NCBI GenBank assembly: GCA_013146195.2
Contig: CM028378.1
Location: forward strand, 87,602,295 to 87,666,294
Length of the DNA: 64,000 nucleotides
DNA from: Codonopsis lanceolata
Taxonomy: Eukaryota; Streptophyta; Magnoliopsida; Asterales; Campanulaceae
Direction: 5' to 3'
The notes beneath the pieces were generated by a model. The model did not search any database. It was not told where the DNA came from and saw nothing but the letters and a program-made list of their open reading frames with translations. Positions within the stretch are counted from its first letter, which is position 1, and every line of letters begins with the position of its first letter. Made by a program: the position numbers and the translations under genes. Of this stretch, positions 31,008 through 43,249 are shown piece by piece.

Positions 31008-33799
31008 GTAACATCATTCCTCTGTTTTGATTTCTTGACCAAATTGACTTTCCTAACCTTACTAAAACCTATTCTAATCTCTTCCTAAACCTTTCTATCC
31101 TAATACTATACAAACATGGTTACTTAGTTCTATTTGTGTTTAAGTGGGTGTATTAGGGGGGGGGGTTAGCCACAAAAAATCTGATTTGAACATACCACAG
31201 TAGTTGGACACTCATCCCACTAAGGTTTTAACTTCAACAAAACCATAAACCAGACTTTGGGACTTCATTTGATGCCTTCTCTTTTCAAAAACGTGGAGAG
31301 ACTCTTCAATGGAGATAGAGAGAGTTCTTGGGTGATTTTCTTGGGCTTCCATAGCTCTACTTGTTCATTCTTCAAACCAAGACCATAGAATTGAAGAGCT
31401 TGTAGAGTAGTCTTCTTCCATCTGACTATATTTTCGTTTTCTTTGCTTGTGTGACGATTACATGTAAGTTACTACTTCCTTTCCTTTGGATTTTTGGCTC
31501 ATTGACCCTAAGGAAAACAAAATACTTGCTATGTGTGGTCAATTAGTACATATGTGCTATGTATGCCTATACTTTGTATTTTTGAGAAATGTGAACTTGC
31601 TAGAACTATGAGTAGGTTGATTTCCATGTGTATTGAAGTATGCTATTAAGCTTCATCTTGTATGTTTAGACCTTTGAGGATGCTAGCTAAGTGTTTTCCT
31701 AAAAAATTATGTTTGAACATGATTCTTATACTCTAAATGTTACTCCTTCTGGTATGAAACATTGTTGAGGCTTTTAATTGGGCTTTTGTGAATTTATGGG
31801 GTTACATAATGTTGTCAACCTTGAGAACTTAGTTATGAACACTAGCTCATGAATATAGAAGGGTAATGTTGCATATAGTTGCCATGCCCTAGAAAATTGA
31901 AAGTGTAGAAATGACTCAACGGAGTCGACGTACTATTGGATTTATATGACTATAGAGAACTACATAGTTAAGTCCTATAGAATTTGGGGGGTTGATGGAG
32001 GTCAAGCCTCCGAACATGTTTAAATGTATGAAGAACACTTGGGTATTAGAGACTTAATGTTATTGCTCTAATGTGATTATGTGCTAGTTAGTAATAAAAT
32101 GCATAACTATGTGATTGTAAAGTACATACCTACTTGATTGGTTGAGTACGCTCTTCCATACTCTTCCTTTGATTAAACATTTGAGTATACATTACTTGTG
32201 CTTGGATTTGAGTCCAGCTAGTGTCGTCTTGTTAAAGTCTATGGCAAGACGATGCATCGTCTTCACGATTTTGGGATTTGTGATCATGATGGATCGTCGT
32301 GTCGGGTTTTTCACACACCCCTCCATCGATGGCCATGGTGGGGATGTAGCTCACTATTGTTTTAGTATTAAACATGACCTTGACAGCTATGGAACTCGAG
32401 TGGGGATTGTCTCGGGGACGTCGATACCACGATTTGGGTATCGAAGACACATTTGATTTGCAAGTGTTTTGCAGGAGCTACACAACAAAAATGGTATTGA
32501 GTATCATATCCTCCTTTATGTGATTTACTTTACGAATACTTATGTGAAACAATGTGCTACGTGACTTATGATATGATTTGCCTATTGTGATTATTTAATG
32601 AAATGTTATACAATAGTGATAACATGATTTATATGTTTCTTGAGCATAATGCCATGACGTGTAGTTACATTTAGTAGCTTACTAAGTCTTTATGACTTAC
32701 TCTATTTTTTGTTTTCCTAAGATCCGAGTCATGCGAGCAGTTCAAAGTAGTTCGCGGGGTCTTTGGTTATTGTGGAGCTTTTGAGAGGTTGCTACCTTGT
32801 GTAATGTTTAGTTGTTCTTTCTTTTAGCAAAGACGTTTGGGAAGTAAAATTATGTAAACTTTACCATGGGTAGCAAGACTTGATTTTGTATATTTGGTAC
32901 TTGTGTAATATGATATTGATACTTAATATTTTGTGAGCCGACTTGTGTTAGTCGAACCATGTTTATATAAGTTATCTTATTTCCGTTATGTTTAATCATA
33001 TGTTGGTTATGTTTGTTCTCCGACATGTGTAGTCGTTGAGTGTATAGACTAGAGTTGTAGACTTAGTTTAATGTTGGGTTCCGGTTCTAATGTCGCTGAT
33101 AACTTGTTTTATTTATGTTATATTATTGCATAATAGATGGTTGTTATTGTAACCAACGAGCTCTAGCTCAACTGGTACTGCTCACTTCTTCTAACGGAGT
33201 GGTCGGGTGTTCAAGTCCCACAAGAGACACCCTGGACTTTACAACTCTCAATAGAGAGGTCGGATGTTCAAGCCACTTCAGAGGCACAATTGTTGTTCAA
33301 GCCTTACCCAAAGGCCCCATTTAGCTACTCACTTATATTAATGGAGAGGTTGAGTGTTCATGCTCTATCAGAGACACCCTGGTACTTCATTACTTTCAAC
33401 CAAGAGGTCGAGTGTTTAAAGCCTCACCATAGGCACCATTTGTTCGAGCCACACCAAAGACATCATATATATAATTGTAGAATTTCAAGACATTCATATA
33501 ACAAAAAATTAAGGGTTGGAGTACGGTCTATGTCCCATCCAAACTTTACAAAAAGGTGGTTGTTATTGTACGTGAAAATTGTTGTGTCACGTGCTTTGAA
33601 TTTTAGGCCGAGAGATTTATCATCTCTTAGGCCGTATTTAGTTTGAAGCTTGTTAACTCGGGCGCCATTGTATTATTTGTTTTCACATTTGTGGAGTCGT
33701 TGGCGTATTGCTGATATAGTCTTACCCTTTGCTTGTTTGTTGTGCTTTTGGCGGCACAAATTAGGGATCTCGTGTTGGGGTTCGGGTCGGGTCGTCACA
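30999..33799 (+). repeat. Probable solo LTR of a gypsy-type element
   Basis: No coding capacity. Possible ends are TGTTAGTCGTAACATC at 30999 and GGGTCGGGTCGTCACA at 33799. The sequence CTTACTAAGTCTTTATGACTTACT near 32670 and the terminal GGGTCGTCACA recall LTRs of chromovirus-type gypsy elements; 46276-47952 has a similar plan. No target duplication is clear, and a SINE has inserted at 33152. Confidence 0.4.
33152..33556 (+). mobile_element. tRNA-derived SINE with 14-bp target duplications
   Basis: The element is flanked by TGGTTGTTATTGTA at 33138-33151 and again at 33557-33570. It starts with an RNA polymerase III A box (TAGCTCAACTGG, 33164-33175) and a B box (GGTGTTCAAGTCCC, 33206-33219) at tRNA-like spacing. 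B-box-like phrases recur near 33262, 33345 and 33405, each before a CACC- or CTCTATCAGAGAC-like tail. It lies in the LTR-like block and so is younger. Confidence 0.8.
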
Positions 33800-34250
33800 C
33801 CTACCCCCACCAGCGTGATTTCAAAATTGAAGTAATTGCATACCTTCATTTTGACATCAAAGTGAATTTGTGGTGCACAATTTTGAATGAGAATACATAA
33901 TTGGATTTGTGATTTTAGAATTTTCTGAATTCTACATCCAGAAAAACTCAATGCATAATTGAATTTGTGATGCACAAATTGGAATTGCGATGCATTGACT
34001 TGAATTTACGATGCAACACGAGTACGCGACTAATCCAATTTCATTAAGGGTATATTCGTACTTTTGACTCAAAAAAGTTTTTTACCGATTGAAAATTCAA
34101 TCCAATTTCAATAGAATGATAATCTTTTTGGAACAAAACAGGGTAAAATGTGGCACCACTCCTTATGGTTTGGTCATGCTTGACCGTCCACCCTCCCAGA
34201 ACCTTTGGCCAATCTCAACTCCGCTCCTTTCGTGGGAGTGACTATTAATT
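33800..34250. repeat. Repeat block with GTGATGCACAATTTTGAAT phrases, right copy, and flank
   Basis: 33800-33970 is the partner of 30786-30925. The rest, to 34250, contains further degenerate GATGCA phrases and no gene. Confidence 0.6.
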
Positions 34251-35334
34251 TGAACACTGACAATTATTTGACATTTCAAAAAACTTTGTGTTGAATCGTG
34301 CATAGAATTAAATTTTTTTAAAATCATTCCACTCGATTGTCAGCCAAGAACTTACAATTTTTAGTCAGCTTGAAATTATTTGTTAGTCATTTAAACTGAC
34401 CATAGCGTTTTTAGTGTCATCTTGCTTTCCTTATTTGATTGATCAAATACTTGTACTGATACTTTCTTACTTGTATGTTTTTGGTAGATATTCTGCTAGA
34501 TATTCTTTCATATGATTTTTTGTGATCTTGTATCTGTCAAACACATTTTCAAAATTCAAAATGTGTTCCTAACGGGTTACTCTTGAAGTTCATCTATAAA
34601 TACCCAATGGAAGCATTCTTGAAGAAAGACATACACATATAGAAGTCTGAAGCCTCATACTTTCAAGAAATTTCGCTCTGTGCCTTATTCTTCTTAAAAC
34701 TTTAGCTAAATAATCTTCTTTGTATAATTCTTTCTAGCTACTGTTTAGGCAAACACTGAGTGATTCCATTTCATATCTTTTGAATTCAGTCAGTTTGTCT
34801 CACGAGTTTGATTGTTTCTCAATCATTCTCCACAAACACCGATCTTTTGTTGTACACTGATCCATTAGCGATCAAATAGATTTTTAATAAACTTAGTGCA
34901 CTTCAAAAATCCAAGTCTGACCAACTTGGTAGTGGACGTAGCAGTTTATCTGTGAACCACTTCAACTGATTTGTCAACCATTATTCACACTCTTGTCAAC
35001 TGACATAACACTTAAGAAGTTTTACAACTTGTTAAGTGTCAGCCAGTTACTAACGATTGTTTGCTTAGTTGTTCAGATAGTTTGTTCTTTAATTTCTTCT
35101 TCATATTCAGTGATCTACTTTAAAAGCCAATTCTTTTTAAACTGTTGTGTCAGCTAGCTGACCAACTTTCATCAGCTTAAGGCATTTTCAAAGTGTCAGC
35201 CAGCTGACCAATTTCAGCTGACTAATCAAACCAGTTTTCCGCTGCCAACTTTACAAGTTTTACAAATCAACCCTCAAAGTTTTAAAGGCTATTCACCCCC
35301 CCTCTAGCCTTAATTGTTGCCTTCTGGACTTACA
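34251..35334 (+). repeat. 5' LTR of copia element B
   Basis: The right end (..CTGGACTTACA at 35334) is fixed by the primer site that follows. The left end, placed at TGAACACTGAC (34251), is a guess since no second LTR exists. TATAAATA lies at 34595-34602. The last 200 bp hold several CAGCTGAC motifs and the CTATTCACCCCCCCTCTAG stretch typical of SIRE LTRs. Confidence 0.65.
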
Positions 35335-35336
35335 AT

Positions 35337-35349
35337 TGGTATCAGAGCC
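35337..35349 (+). promoter_or_regulatory. Primer-binding site (tRNA-Met) of copia element B
   Basis: TGGTATCAGAGCC, two bases after the LTR end. Confidence 0.88.
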
Positions 35350-35399
35350 TTCTTTCTGAAAAACTATTTTTCCAAGCCTAACATCTTGAAAGCTCGATC

Positions 35400-37715
35400 A
35401 TGGAAACTCTAAAAGCTTTTCAATCAAACAATGTTACTCAAGTACCCATTTTTTATGAAGATCACTTTGATATTTGGAAGGAAAGGATTACAAGATATAT
35501 GAACAATATAGATAAACGATTGATGGAATGTGTGAGAGGTGGTCCTATGCAACCTATGAAAATTAATACTAAAGTTGGTAAATCTTCTACTGCAGATGAT
35601 GATACCATAAACCCTCTTGCTCCTGTAGAAGAAGAATATGTCCTCAAACCTCAATCGAGAATGGGTGAGGAAGATAAAATTCGATGGATTTGGATGCCGT
35701 AGAGCATATATTCTGTCAAGTGTTGTACCTGATGAAAACTACAAACAAATCTATGATTGTGTGACTGCCAAAGAAATTTGGGATGCTCTTGTCGAATATG
35801 TGGAAGGAGATCAAAACACCAAGGACAACAAACTCTATGATTGCATACAAGAGTTTGATGCCTTCAAGAAGGACCCAAAAAATCTTTAAAGAATGCCTTA
35901 CGCATTTCTCGAGGTAAGTAACAGATGTTCTTCTCTTGGTAAAATCTATAGCATGAAAGATTTAAATATGCGTTTTCTTAGTAGCTTGGGAAGTAGATGG
36001 CATGTTAAGGTCACTGCCATTAAGGAAGCAAGAGACTTGAACAAAACTCATATACGTAGTCTTGTTGCAAGTCTAAAAATCTATGAAAAGAAGTTCTCAA
36101 AACTCAAGAAATTGAGAAAAATTTAAGGTATATCTCTTCAAGTGAAGAAGAAGACATAAAAACTTCTACATCTCTGTCGGATGATGACTTTGATGAAGAT
36201 GAATTTGCTACTTTTGCTAGACAATTTAGAAAGTATAAATCTTTTAAAAGAACTTTCAAAACCTTGACAAACTTTCAAAAGTCTTCATCAAATCCTCAAA
36301 AACCTTCCTCAAGCTTCCAAAAACCATCTACTTCAAACTTTCAAAAGCCTTACTTCAAAACTAATGAAGACAAGGTTGAGAAAGAAAAAGCTGTTGTGCT
36401 TTAACGTAGAAAGCTTGGTCATTTTGCTTCAAATTGTCCTTTTACAAAAATGAGTATTATAAAAGAGCTCCCAAAATTTTGAAAAACAAAAGGGTTTAGT
36501 TCTTTGAAGATCAAAATCTTGCAACATGGATTGAAACAGTTCGAAGATGAATCTGGCGATTTTGAGCAAGAAGCAAATCTATGTCTTGTTGCGAGAATCA
36601 ACAATATATGATTCGAGAAAATGAGTTTCCTAGTCCAAAATATTCAAAAGTAGAAAATGAGTTGCCAAGCTCACCTATTACAAACTCCAAGCGACCAAGG
36701 TCATCAAACTGATCGGTTGTGGTTAAGAAAATAGGAAATGGATTTTATGGACAAGGAATCATAAGTCGACCCGAGAAAAAAAAGTCAAGTCAACTTCTCC
36801 AAGGCTTGCTAACACCAATGTGTCAAAAGGCGAGGAGGAGAAGGTTCTTGACTCAAGTGTTGATGATTTCTTTGGAACAAATGCAAGAAATGTATTCCAA
36901 GTTTGAAACACTTAAAAGAATCCATGTTTCTTTATCTAGAGATTTTAAAAGAATTTCGAAGAAAGCGTGAGCTTCAAAGATCAATGAGCTTTACAAAGTT
37001 CAGCAAAAAGAATTCTGCAACTTAAAAGCCTCAATGAAAAACATGAGATTCAAGCAAAAATCTCGGATGCCCGATTCTTGACCTTGTAGAAAGAAATCTT
37101 CGGTGACCAATGTTGTTGATACTTACTCAAAGTCAAAAGCTGCTTGTAGAAACCATCATCGTCAACGAGAAAAGTCATGAAGACCAACATGGTCTTGGAT
37201 ACTCAAAGGATGATGAAGACTGTGAGATCAGACAGTCAAATGGTGAACCTAAGATTCTGCTGAAAAAGGACAAGGGATCAGTCTATAATGTTGTGCCATT
37301 CACTTATCCCAAAAATATGAATCAGCTCAAGAGGTCCATTAACAAAAAGGATAAGCTGAACAATGACAGTTGTCAGTCTTCTGGTCACAAGCCTCAAAAT
37401 CAGTCAGCTAAATCAACAACTGACAAATGTCAGCTAGGCGACAAAGAGGAGGATTCGGAAGAAAGGCAACTAACAAGTTCAAGCCAATAAATTTTGTTGT
37501 TGCTAAGACCTCTAAGGCTGAGTCATAAGGAATCAAAGAATTCACCTCAAATGACTGATAAACCTGGTTATCACAAGTGTAATATTTGTTCTACTTTTGG
37601 TCATCAGTCACATGAATGCTTGTATAGATTTAAACCTACTGACAGAATCAAGATGCCTAATTTCAGGCAGGTTTGGTTACCTAAGAAAACTAACCCTTTG
37701 GACCCAAAAGTATAA
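35400..37715 (+). pseudogene. Gag of copia element B, decayed
   Basis: From METLKAFQSN at 35400 the gag frame is broken many times but can be followed: a capsid-like part with LSSVVPDENYKQIYDCVTAKEIWD (read in shorter pieces, 35700-35820) and LNMRFLSSLG (35963), a first zinc knuckle whose second half GHFASNCP remains near 36418 while the leading Cys codon region holds a stop, a K/Q-rich middle with the TCAGCTGAC-type motifs (37370-37440), and a second knuckle CNICSTFGHQSHEC near 37590. Gag would form the virus-like particle. At least five stops or frameshifts inactivate it. Confidence 0.75.
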
Positions 37716-37764
37716 AGGGTACCATGATTTAAATATTCATATTTCAGGTATGCTTAATGGCAGA

Positions 37765-40319
37765 TGATCAATCAAGCGACATATGGATATTAGCGATGGA
37801 TGCTCGGACACATGGTGGATCGGTGAACTCCTTACTAACATTATTGAAGCCAAAGGACCTCTGTCATTTTTGGAGACAACTCAAAAGAAAATACTATAGG
37901 GTATGGATCCATTATCAGAGGATCTATAATAATTGAAAATGTCTCATTGGTACAAGGTTTGAAACACAATCTTTTAAGTATCTCACAATTCTGTGATAAA
38001 GGTATGAGCTTCTCTTTCTCTTCTACACACTGTTTTATCAAAAATAGCATCACAAATGAAATTTTGCTCACTGGTTCCAGAAAAAGAAATGTTTTTGCTA
38101 TTGATTTACTCTCTTTAAATAATAGTACACAAATTTGTTTGGTATCAAATAATACTTCAAAAAGTTCATGGGTTTGGCACAAAAGACTTTCACACTTGAA
38201 CTTTAAATATCTTTCAAAAGGAGATTTGGTGAAAGGTTTGCCATCCATAAATTTTCCTACTGACAAAAAATGTGATGCTTGTATTTTAGGAAAAATAACA
38301 AAAACCTCTTTTAAACCAAAACCATGTCTTTCAACCAAAAGAATTCTTGAGCTTCTACATATGGATTTATTTGGTCCTATTACAACTGCAAGTTTAGGAG
38401 GAAACATGTATACTTTGGTTGTTGTGGATGATTACTCCAGGTATACATGGGTAGAAATGATGCAATCCAAGGATGAAACTTACAGCATTCTCACTTCCCT
38501 ATTCAGAAATCTTCAAACTCAAAAGGAATGTGAGATTATAAGTGTTAGATCTGACAATGGTACAGAATTCAAGAATCTTGGCATGGATACCTACTGTGAT
38601 GATCATGGAATTGATCATAATTTTTCAGCAGTTAGAACCCCTCAACAAAATGGTATAGCTGAAAGAAAGAACATGACACTGATTGAAGCAGGTAAAACAA
38701 TGTTAGCAGAAGCAAAATTGGCAAAATATTTTTGGGCAAAAGTTGTCAACACAACATGTTTTACACAAAATAGATCTCTCATAAACAAGTTTCATGGTAA
38801 GACTCCCTATGAATTATGGAGAGGTAGAACCCCTAACATTGCTTTCTTTAAAATCTTTGGGTGCAAATGCTTCATTCACTACAATGGTGGTGATTACAGA
38901 GGTAAGTTTGATGAAAAAGCTGATGAAGGTATATTTGTTGGTTATGGTAAGCATAGTAGAGCTTATAAAGTTTATAATAGAAAAACTCAAGTAATTGTTG
39001 AATCTATGCATATTACTTTTGATGAATCAAATTTATTTGAATCTACTAAGACTCCTGATGTTACTAACAATTTTGAGATATTTGAGATAGGAAACAGTGT
39101 TGGTTCAATTCAAAATAATCCCTCATCTTCAACACCTCCTTCTGTAAACATAGATATTCAAAATGAGCTTCAGCAGGCTGACAACCTTCAGCCGGCTGAC
39201 AATCCTAATCCTGTCACAGTTGATCAGTCAGCTGACACACTTGATTCTAAAACCATTCAGTCAGCTGACATTCATCCTGTCCCACCTTTACAAACTAAAC
39301 CTCTTGCAGATCTTCCTAAAGAAATTAGGGAAGCTAGACATCATCCAGTTTCAAACATCATTGGAGATCCATTTGCTGGCTTAAGAACTAGAAGTAGCTC
39401 CAGAAATGAAACTCTTGATTCACATGCCTTTGTCTCTTCCATTGAACCCAAAAAGATTGATGAAGCTTTGGAAGACCCTCAGTGGATTGAGGCCATGCAA
39501 GAAGAGATAAATCAGTTCGAAAGATGTAAAGTTTGGGAACTTGTGCCTAGACCCTCAGATCAACAAGTCATTGGAACAAAATGGGTGTTTAGAAACAAGT
39601 TGGATGAAGATGGAAATGTTACAAGAAACAAAGCAAGATTAGGAGCCCAAGGCTATAGACAGGAGGATGGCATTGACTATGATAAAACATTTGCCCTTGT
39701 GGCAAGACTGGAAGCCATCAGACTATTTCTTGCCTATGCAACCTTCAAGGACTTCAAGGTATATCAAATGGATGTAAAAAGTGCATTTCTGAATGGAGAT
39801 CTACAAGAACAAGTATTTGTTGAGCAATCTCCTGGTTTTCTTGATCTCAAAAAGAAGGACCATGTTTACAAATTAAGAAAGGCTCTTTATGGTCTTAAGC
39901 AAGCCCCAAGAGCATGGTATGAAACTCTATCCAAATTCCTTATGGAAAAAGGGTTTCAAAGAGGTAAAATCGATACTACTCTTTTCTCTTTAAAGCACAA
40001 AGGTAATATATTACTAGTTCAAATTTATGTTGATGATATTATTTTTGGATCTACTAATGAAATTTTGTGTAAGAGATTTGAACATCTTATGAAAGGAAAA
40101 TTTGAGATGAGCATGATGGGAGAACTAACTAACTTTCTAGGTTTGCAAATTAAGCAAACTGAAGAAGGAATTTTTATCCATCAATCTAAATACACAAGAG
40201 AGTTGATCAAGAAATACAATCTTCAAGAAGCAAATTCAGCAAATACTCCAATGGGAGTTGAATCTCACTTGGTCACTGATGAAAAGGGTAAGCCGAAAGC
40301 AAGTCATTGTCGGAAGTAG
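37765..40319 (+). pseudogene. Pol of copia element B: protease relic, integrase, reverse transcriptase
   Basis: The protease end is decayed (37765-37900). From about 37860 one frame stays open for over 790 codons. It has the integrase zinc module (WHKRLSHL, then CDACILGK), the integrase core with its D, D and E positions (MDLFGPI; RSDNGTEFKN; TPQQNGIAERKN), a linker, then RT with VIGTKWVFRNK, VYQMDVKSAFLNGDL, KALYGLKQAPRAW and the catalytic YVDDIIFGSTN. Usually invariant spots are changed (ARLGAQGY for ARLVAQGY, TFALVARLEA for TFAPVARLEA). The frame is cut at about 40289 in the segment before RNase H, and the last few residues to 40319 come from antisense LINE DNA. Function is therefore lost despite the long frame. 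Confidence 0.9.
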
Positions 40320-41100
40320 GGCAAGCAGTGAGCTGCTCGCTATAAAAATCAGTGGCTACCTTCTTGATATTGTCTTCAGTACTAACCAAATTACCTTGAA
40401 GATCATTGATTCTGTGAATAAAAAGCTTGGTATGCGCCTGCTTAACCGAGGAATGAAATAGCTTTGTATTGCCTTCTCCTTCTTTAAGCCACTGAAGATG
40501 CGGTTTCTGAAGCCAATACTTTTCTTCTACCTTAAGTTTGTGTTGAAGATTAGCCTTAGCCAAGTTGAGATTTGCACGGTTTGAACTGTTATTGTTGGCT
40601 TCATATAGAATCTCTTTTGCAAGAGCCTCATCCTCCGCCGTTTTAATGGCCTGAAAAATGTTACCAAATATAGATTTGTTCCAAGGTTTTAAGGCCCGAC
40701 GCACTTCCTTAAGTTTATTCGCAAACTTCACTATAGGCCTACCACCAACATTAGAAGTCCAAGCATTCTTAACGGCTCCAAGAAAGAAATGATGATCAGT
40801 CCAAACATTGAGAAAACGAAAGGTATAAGGCCGAGGACTCATGGAAGAAGAAATCTCCATCAATAAAGGAGAATGATCAGAATATGTTCGGTTGAGATGC
40901 TCAATCGAAGTATTGGAGAAGTTGGAGGACCAGGCCAGGTAGCTAGCCGTCCTGTCCAGTCGTTGAAAAATGGTAGCATTGCCATCCCTATTGTTACACC
41001 AAGTAAACTGACTATCATGAAACCCCAAATCAGTAAGCCCAACCGCATTTAAACAAGACTGAAAAGTTTTGAAAGTATTTTGATAAAAGATTTCTACTTT
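40290..41100 (-). pseudogene. LINE (L1-type) ORF2 fragment: endonuclease end and linker
   Basis: A minus-strand frame (41109 to 40273) shows LNAVGLTDLGFHDSQFTWCN, RLDRTASYLAW and TYSDHSPLLMEI, the C-terminal half of an AP-endonuclease-like domain with the catalytic SDH. A linker with WNKSIFGNIFQAIK and WLQKPHLQWLKEGEGNTKLFHSS follows. Reverse transcriptase should come next but is missing because copia DNA starts at 40289. The 5' part is lost at 41100, where the minisatellite begins. LINE proteins nick DNA and copy RNA at the nick; this is a relic. Confidence 0.85.
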
Positions 41101-41880
41101 TATCACCATAGAATAGATGTATCTTACATTGTTTAGAAAAAGATGTTAGTTTTAAAAGTCTTATATTAAAGACTTTTAATCTTATTACCAATAAAAGACA
41201 TATATCTCACATGGTTTAAAAATAAATGTTTGTTTAAAAAATCTTTAGATTAAAGACTTTTTGTTACAAGTAGAATAGATGCATGTATCTTACATTGGTT
41301 ACAAAGTATTCTACTATTATTATCAATAGAAGAGATGTATCACACATTGGTTATAAATTAATGTTGATTTTAAAAATACTATTATTATCAATAGAATAGA
41401 TGTATCATACATTTGGTAGAGGGTAATGTTGATTTTCAAAGTCTTTAGATATAAGACTTCTACTATTATTACCAATAGAAGATGTATATCTCATATTGGT
41501 TAGAAAATGATGTTGATTTAAATTTTAGATAAAAGACTTTTACTATTATTACTAATAGAAGAGATATCCTACATTGGTTAAAAAATGATGTTGGTTTTAA
41601 AAGTTTTTAGATAAAAGACTTTTACTTTTATCATCAATATAATAGAAGAGATGTATCCCATATTTTTTAGGAATATATGTTGGTTATAAATTTTTAAAGA
41701 TAAACGACTTCTATTATTATTACCAACTGAGGATATGTATTCCACATTGGTTAGAGAGTGATGTTGATTTTAAAAGTCTACCATTATTAACAATTGAAGA
41801 AAAGTATTTCACATCGATTAGCATAGTGATATTGGTTTAAAAAAATTTTAGATGATGTATCTCACATTGGTTACAAAGAA
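41101..41880. repeat. Minisatellite array, block 1
   Basis: About eight to nine degenerate units of 80-100 bp. The unit runs GATGTATCTCACATTGGTTA, AAAATGATGTTGATTTTAAA, AGTCTTTAGATAAAAGACTT, then CTACTATTATTACCAATAGA. The same unit fills 53930-54764 and 59280-59830. Confidence 0.85.
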
Positions 41881-42224
41881 ATGTATCTCACGCTGGAGGG
41901 GTTTCGCGAGGCCCTGCCTTGCACTTCCACTCAGGTTTTCTGTGTTCTTAGACAGGCTCAAGGAAGCAGATTCAAACCCAGATATCTAACCCAACACACG
42001 GACATCCCAAACTGTGATTTTGCCACATCACCAGCAAATTTTATGATGTGGGTCAATCTTGGCAGTAAACTCCATTGGCTCAAGTGCTCAACCAATGAGC
42101 CACTTTAGAGGTTCAATGTGACCCTGATGTGGTTAGAGTTTCCCTTAGTTATTAAAACACACACACACCACACTGAGAATTGAGAAGTGGTGCATAGTAT
42201 TAGATGCATAATAATAAAAAACAT
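41881..42224. repeat. Segment shared with the first intron of the REM gene
   Basis: 42030-42210 matches 48960-49175: GCAAATTTTATGATGTGGGT, AAACTCCATTGGCTCAA, ACCCTGATGTGGTTAGAG, a CA repeat and GAGAAGTGGTGCATA. On the minus strand both have TGGCTCA(T/A)TGG..GATTGACCC, which resembles a tRNA-type A box and B box, so a SINE copy may be included. 41881-42000 does not match the REM intron. Confidence 0.6.
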
Positions 42225-42227
42225 TAA

Positions 42228-43246
42228 GACCATCTCTAACCATGAACCCCAAATATTTTATCCCAAATTTGGTCCATTTCAATATTAAACACTATTTCAA
42301 CTCCAACCCACAACCCCAAATCTCACCCAAAATAGAATATTCCATAGCATATTCTTTTTTTTTTCTATTACTTTATTTATCAACATGTATATTAATTTGC
42401 TATTAACCTTTTAAATAATAATTATTAAGATTGCACAATTAATAATTTTAGTATATTTAATAGTTATATTTACGTTATTAATAATATTTAAAAATTATAA
42501 TCTTTTAACTAAATTGAAGAAATATAATTTAATAAACATACAAGTACTTGAAAATACCAAAAAAAGTATTACAATCAATACAAAATATAACAAAAATCAT
42601 ACATCAACAACAATTGCAAAAACGCTCATTAAAAAAAGTACATAATATTTTACTCTAATTCTCAGAATTACTGAAATGTTCTCATAAATGTTCAATTAAG
42701 ACATTGCGAAGTTCAATGTATGCACCTTTAAGTTTATAAATGTTCTAATAATTTTAAATTTTAATATGTATGTATTTTTTATTAAATGTGAAATTGGTGT
42801 TCTATAATTAGTATAATAATAATTTATTTATTTATTTGTAAACGAAATCTACAAATAATAGAAAAAAATGTTATAAATTATTGAATTAAAAATGTTCAAT
42901 AATTTAAAATACTTAATAATAGAAAAAAAGGTTATAAAATTATTGAATTAAAAATGTTATCTAATTTATATTATCTAGTATTAGGTATTTATTAATTTTT
43001 AATACATTTAAATAAAAAATATAATATTATAAATAATTTTAACAATTATATAATTATTAAAAATTAATTTAATTGCATGAAACCCACCAACCCCAAATTT
43101 GGGGTAAAGCTACAGTGGAACCCCAAATTTGGGGTAGCACTGGAGCGATCCCCAAATTTGGGATTGGGTTGGGAGCATGGTTGGAGTGTGAACAGGAGAG
43201 ACCAAACTCCCAAATCAAGGATTTGGGGGCACGGTTGGAGATGGCC
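42228..43246. mobile_element. PIF/Harbinger-like non-autonomous element
   Basis: Ends GACCATCTCTAACCATG and (reverse complement of the right end) GGCCATCTCCAACCGTG form imperfect inverted repeats, flanked by TAA at 42225-42227 and 43247-43249. A 3-bp TAA/TTA target is the mark of PIF/Harbinger. The interior is AT-rich without a transposase. The right end has the palindrome CCCCAAATTTGGGG repeated (43092, 43122, 43150). Confidence 0.65.
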
Positions 43247-43249
43247 TAA

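Larger units (their letters stand above)
34251..40289 (+). mobile_element. SIRE-type Ty1/copia retrotransposon B, 3' truncated
   Basis: A 5' LTR, tRNA-Met primer site, decayed gag and a long pol frame follow in normal order. The element stops abruptly within the RT-RNase H region at about 40289, where a minus-strand LINE begins; RNase H, any env-like gene and the 3' LTR are missing. It belongs to the same branch as element A: the RT segments share YVDDIIFGSTN and FEMSMMGEL. Confidence 0.88.

Noticed and set aside
32142..32456. 104-codon frame in the LTR-like block
   Set aside because: No recognisable domain; it lies within sequence that looks like an LTR and has no supporting splice or promoter signals.
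18705..35349. TGGTATCAGAGCC sites as tRNA gene fragments
   Set aside because: They are primer sites complementary to tRNA-Met in three retroelements; no cloverleaf-forming sequence surrounds them.
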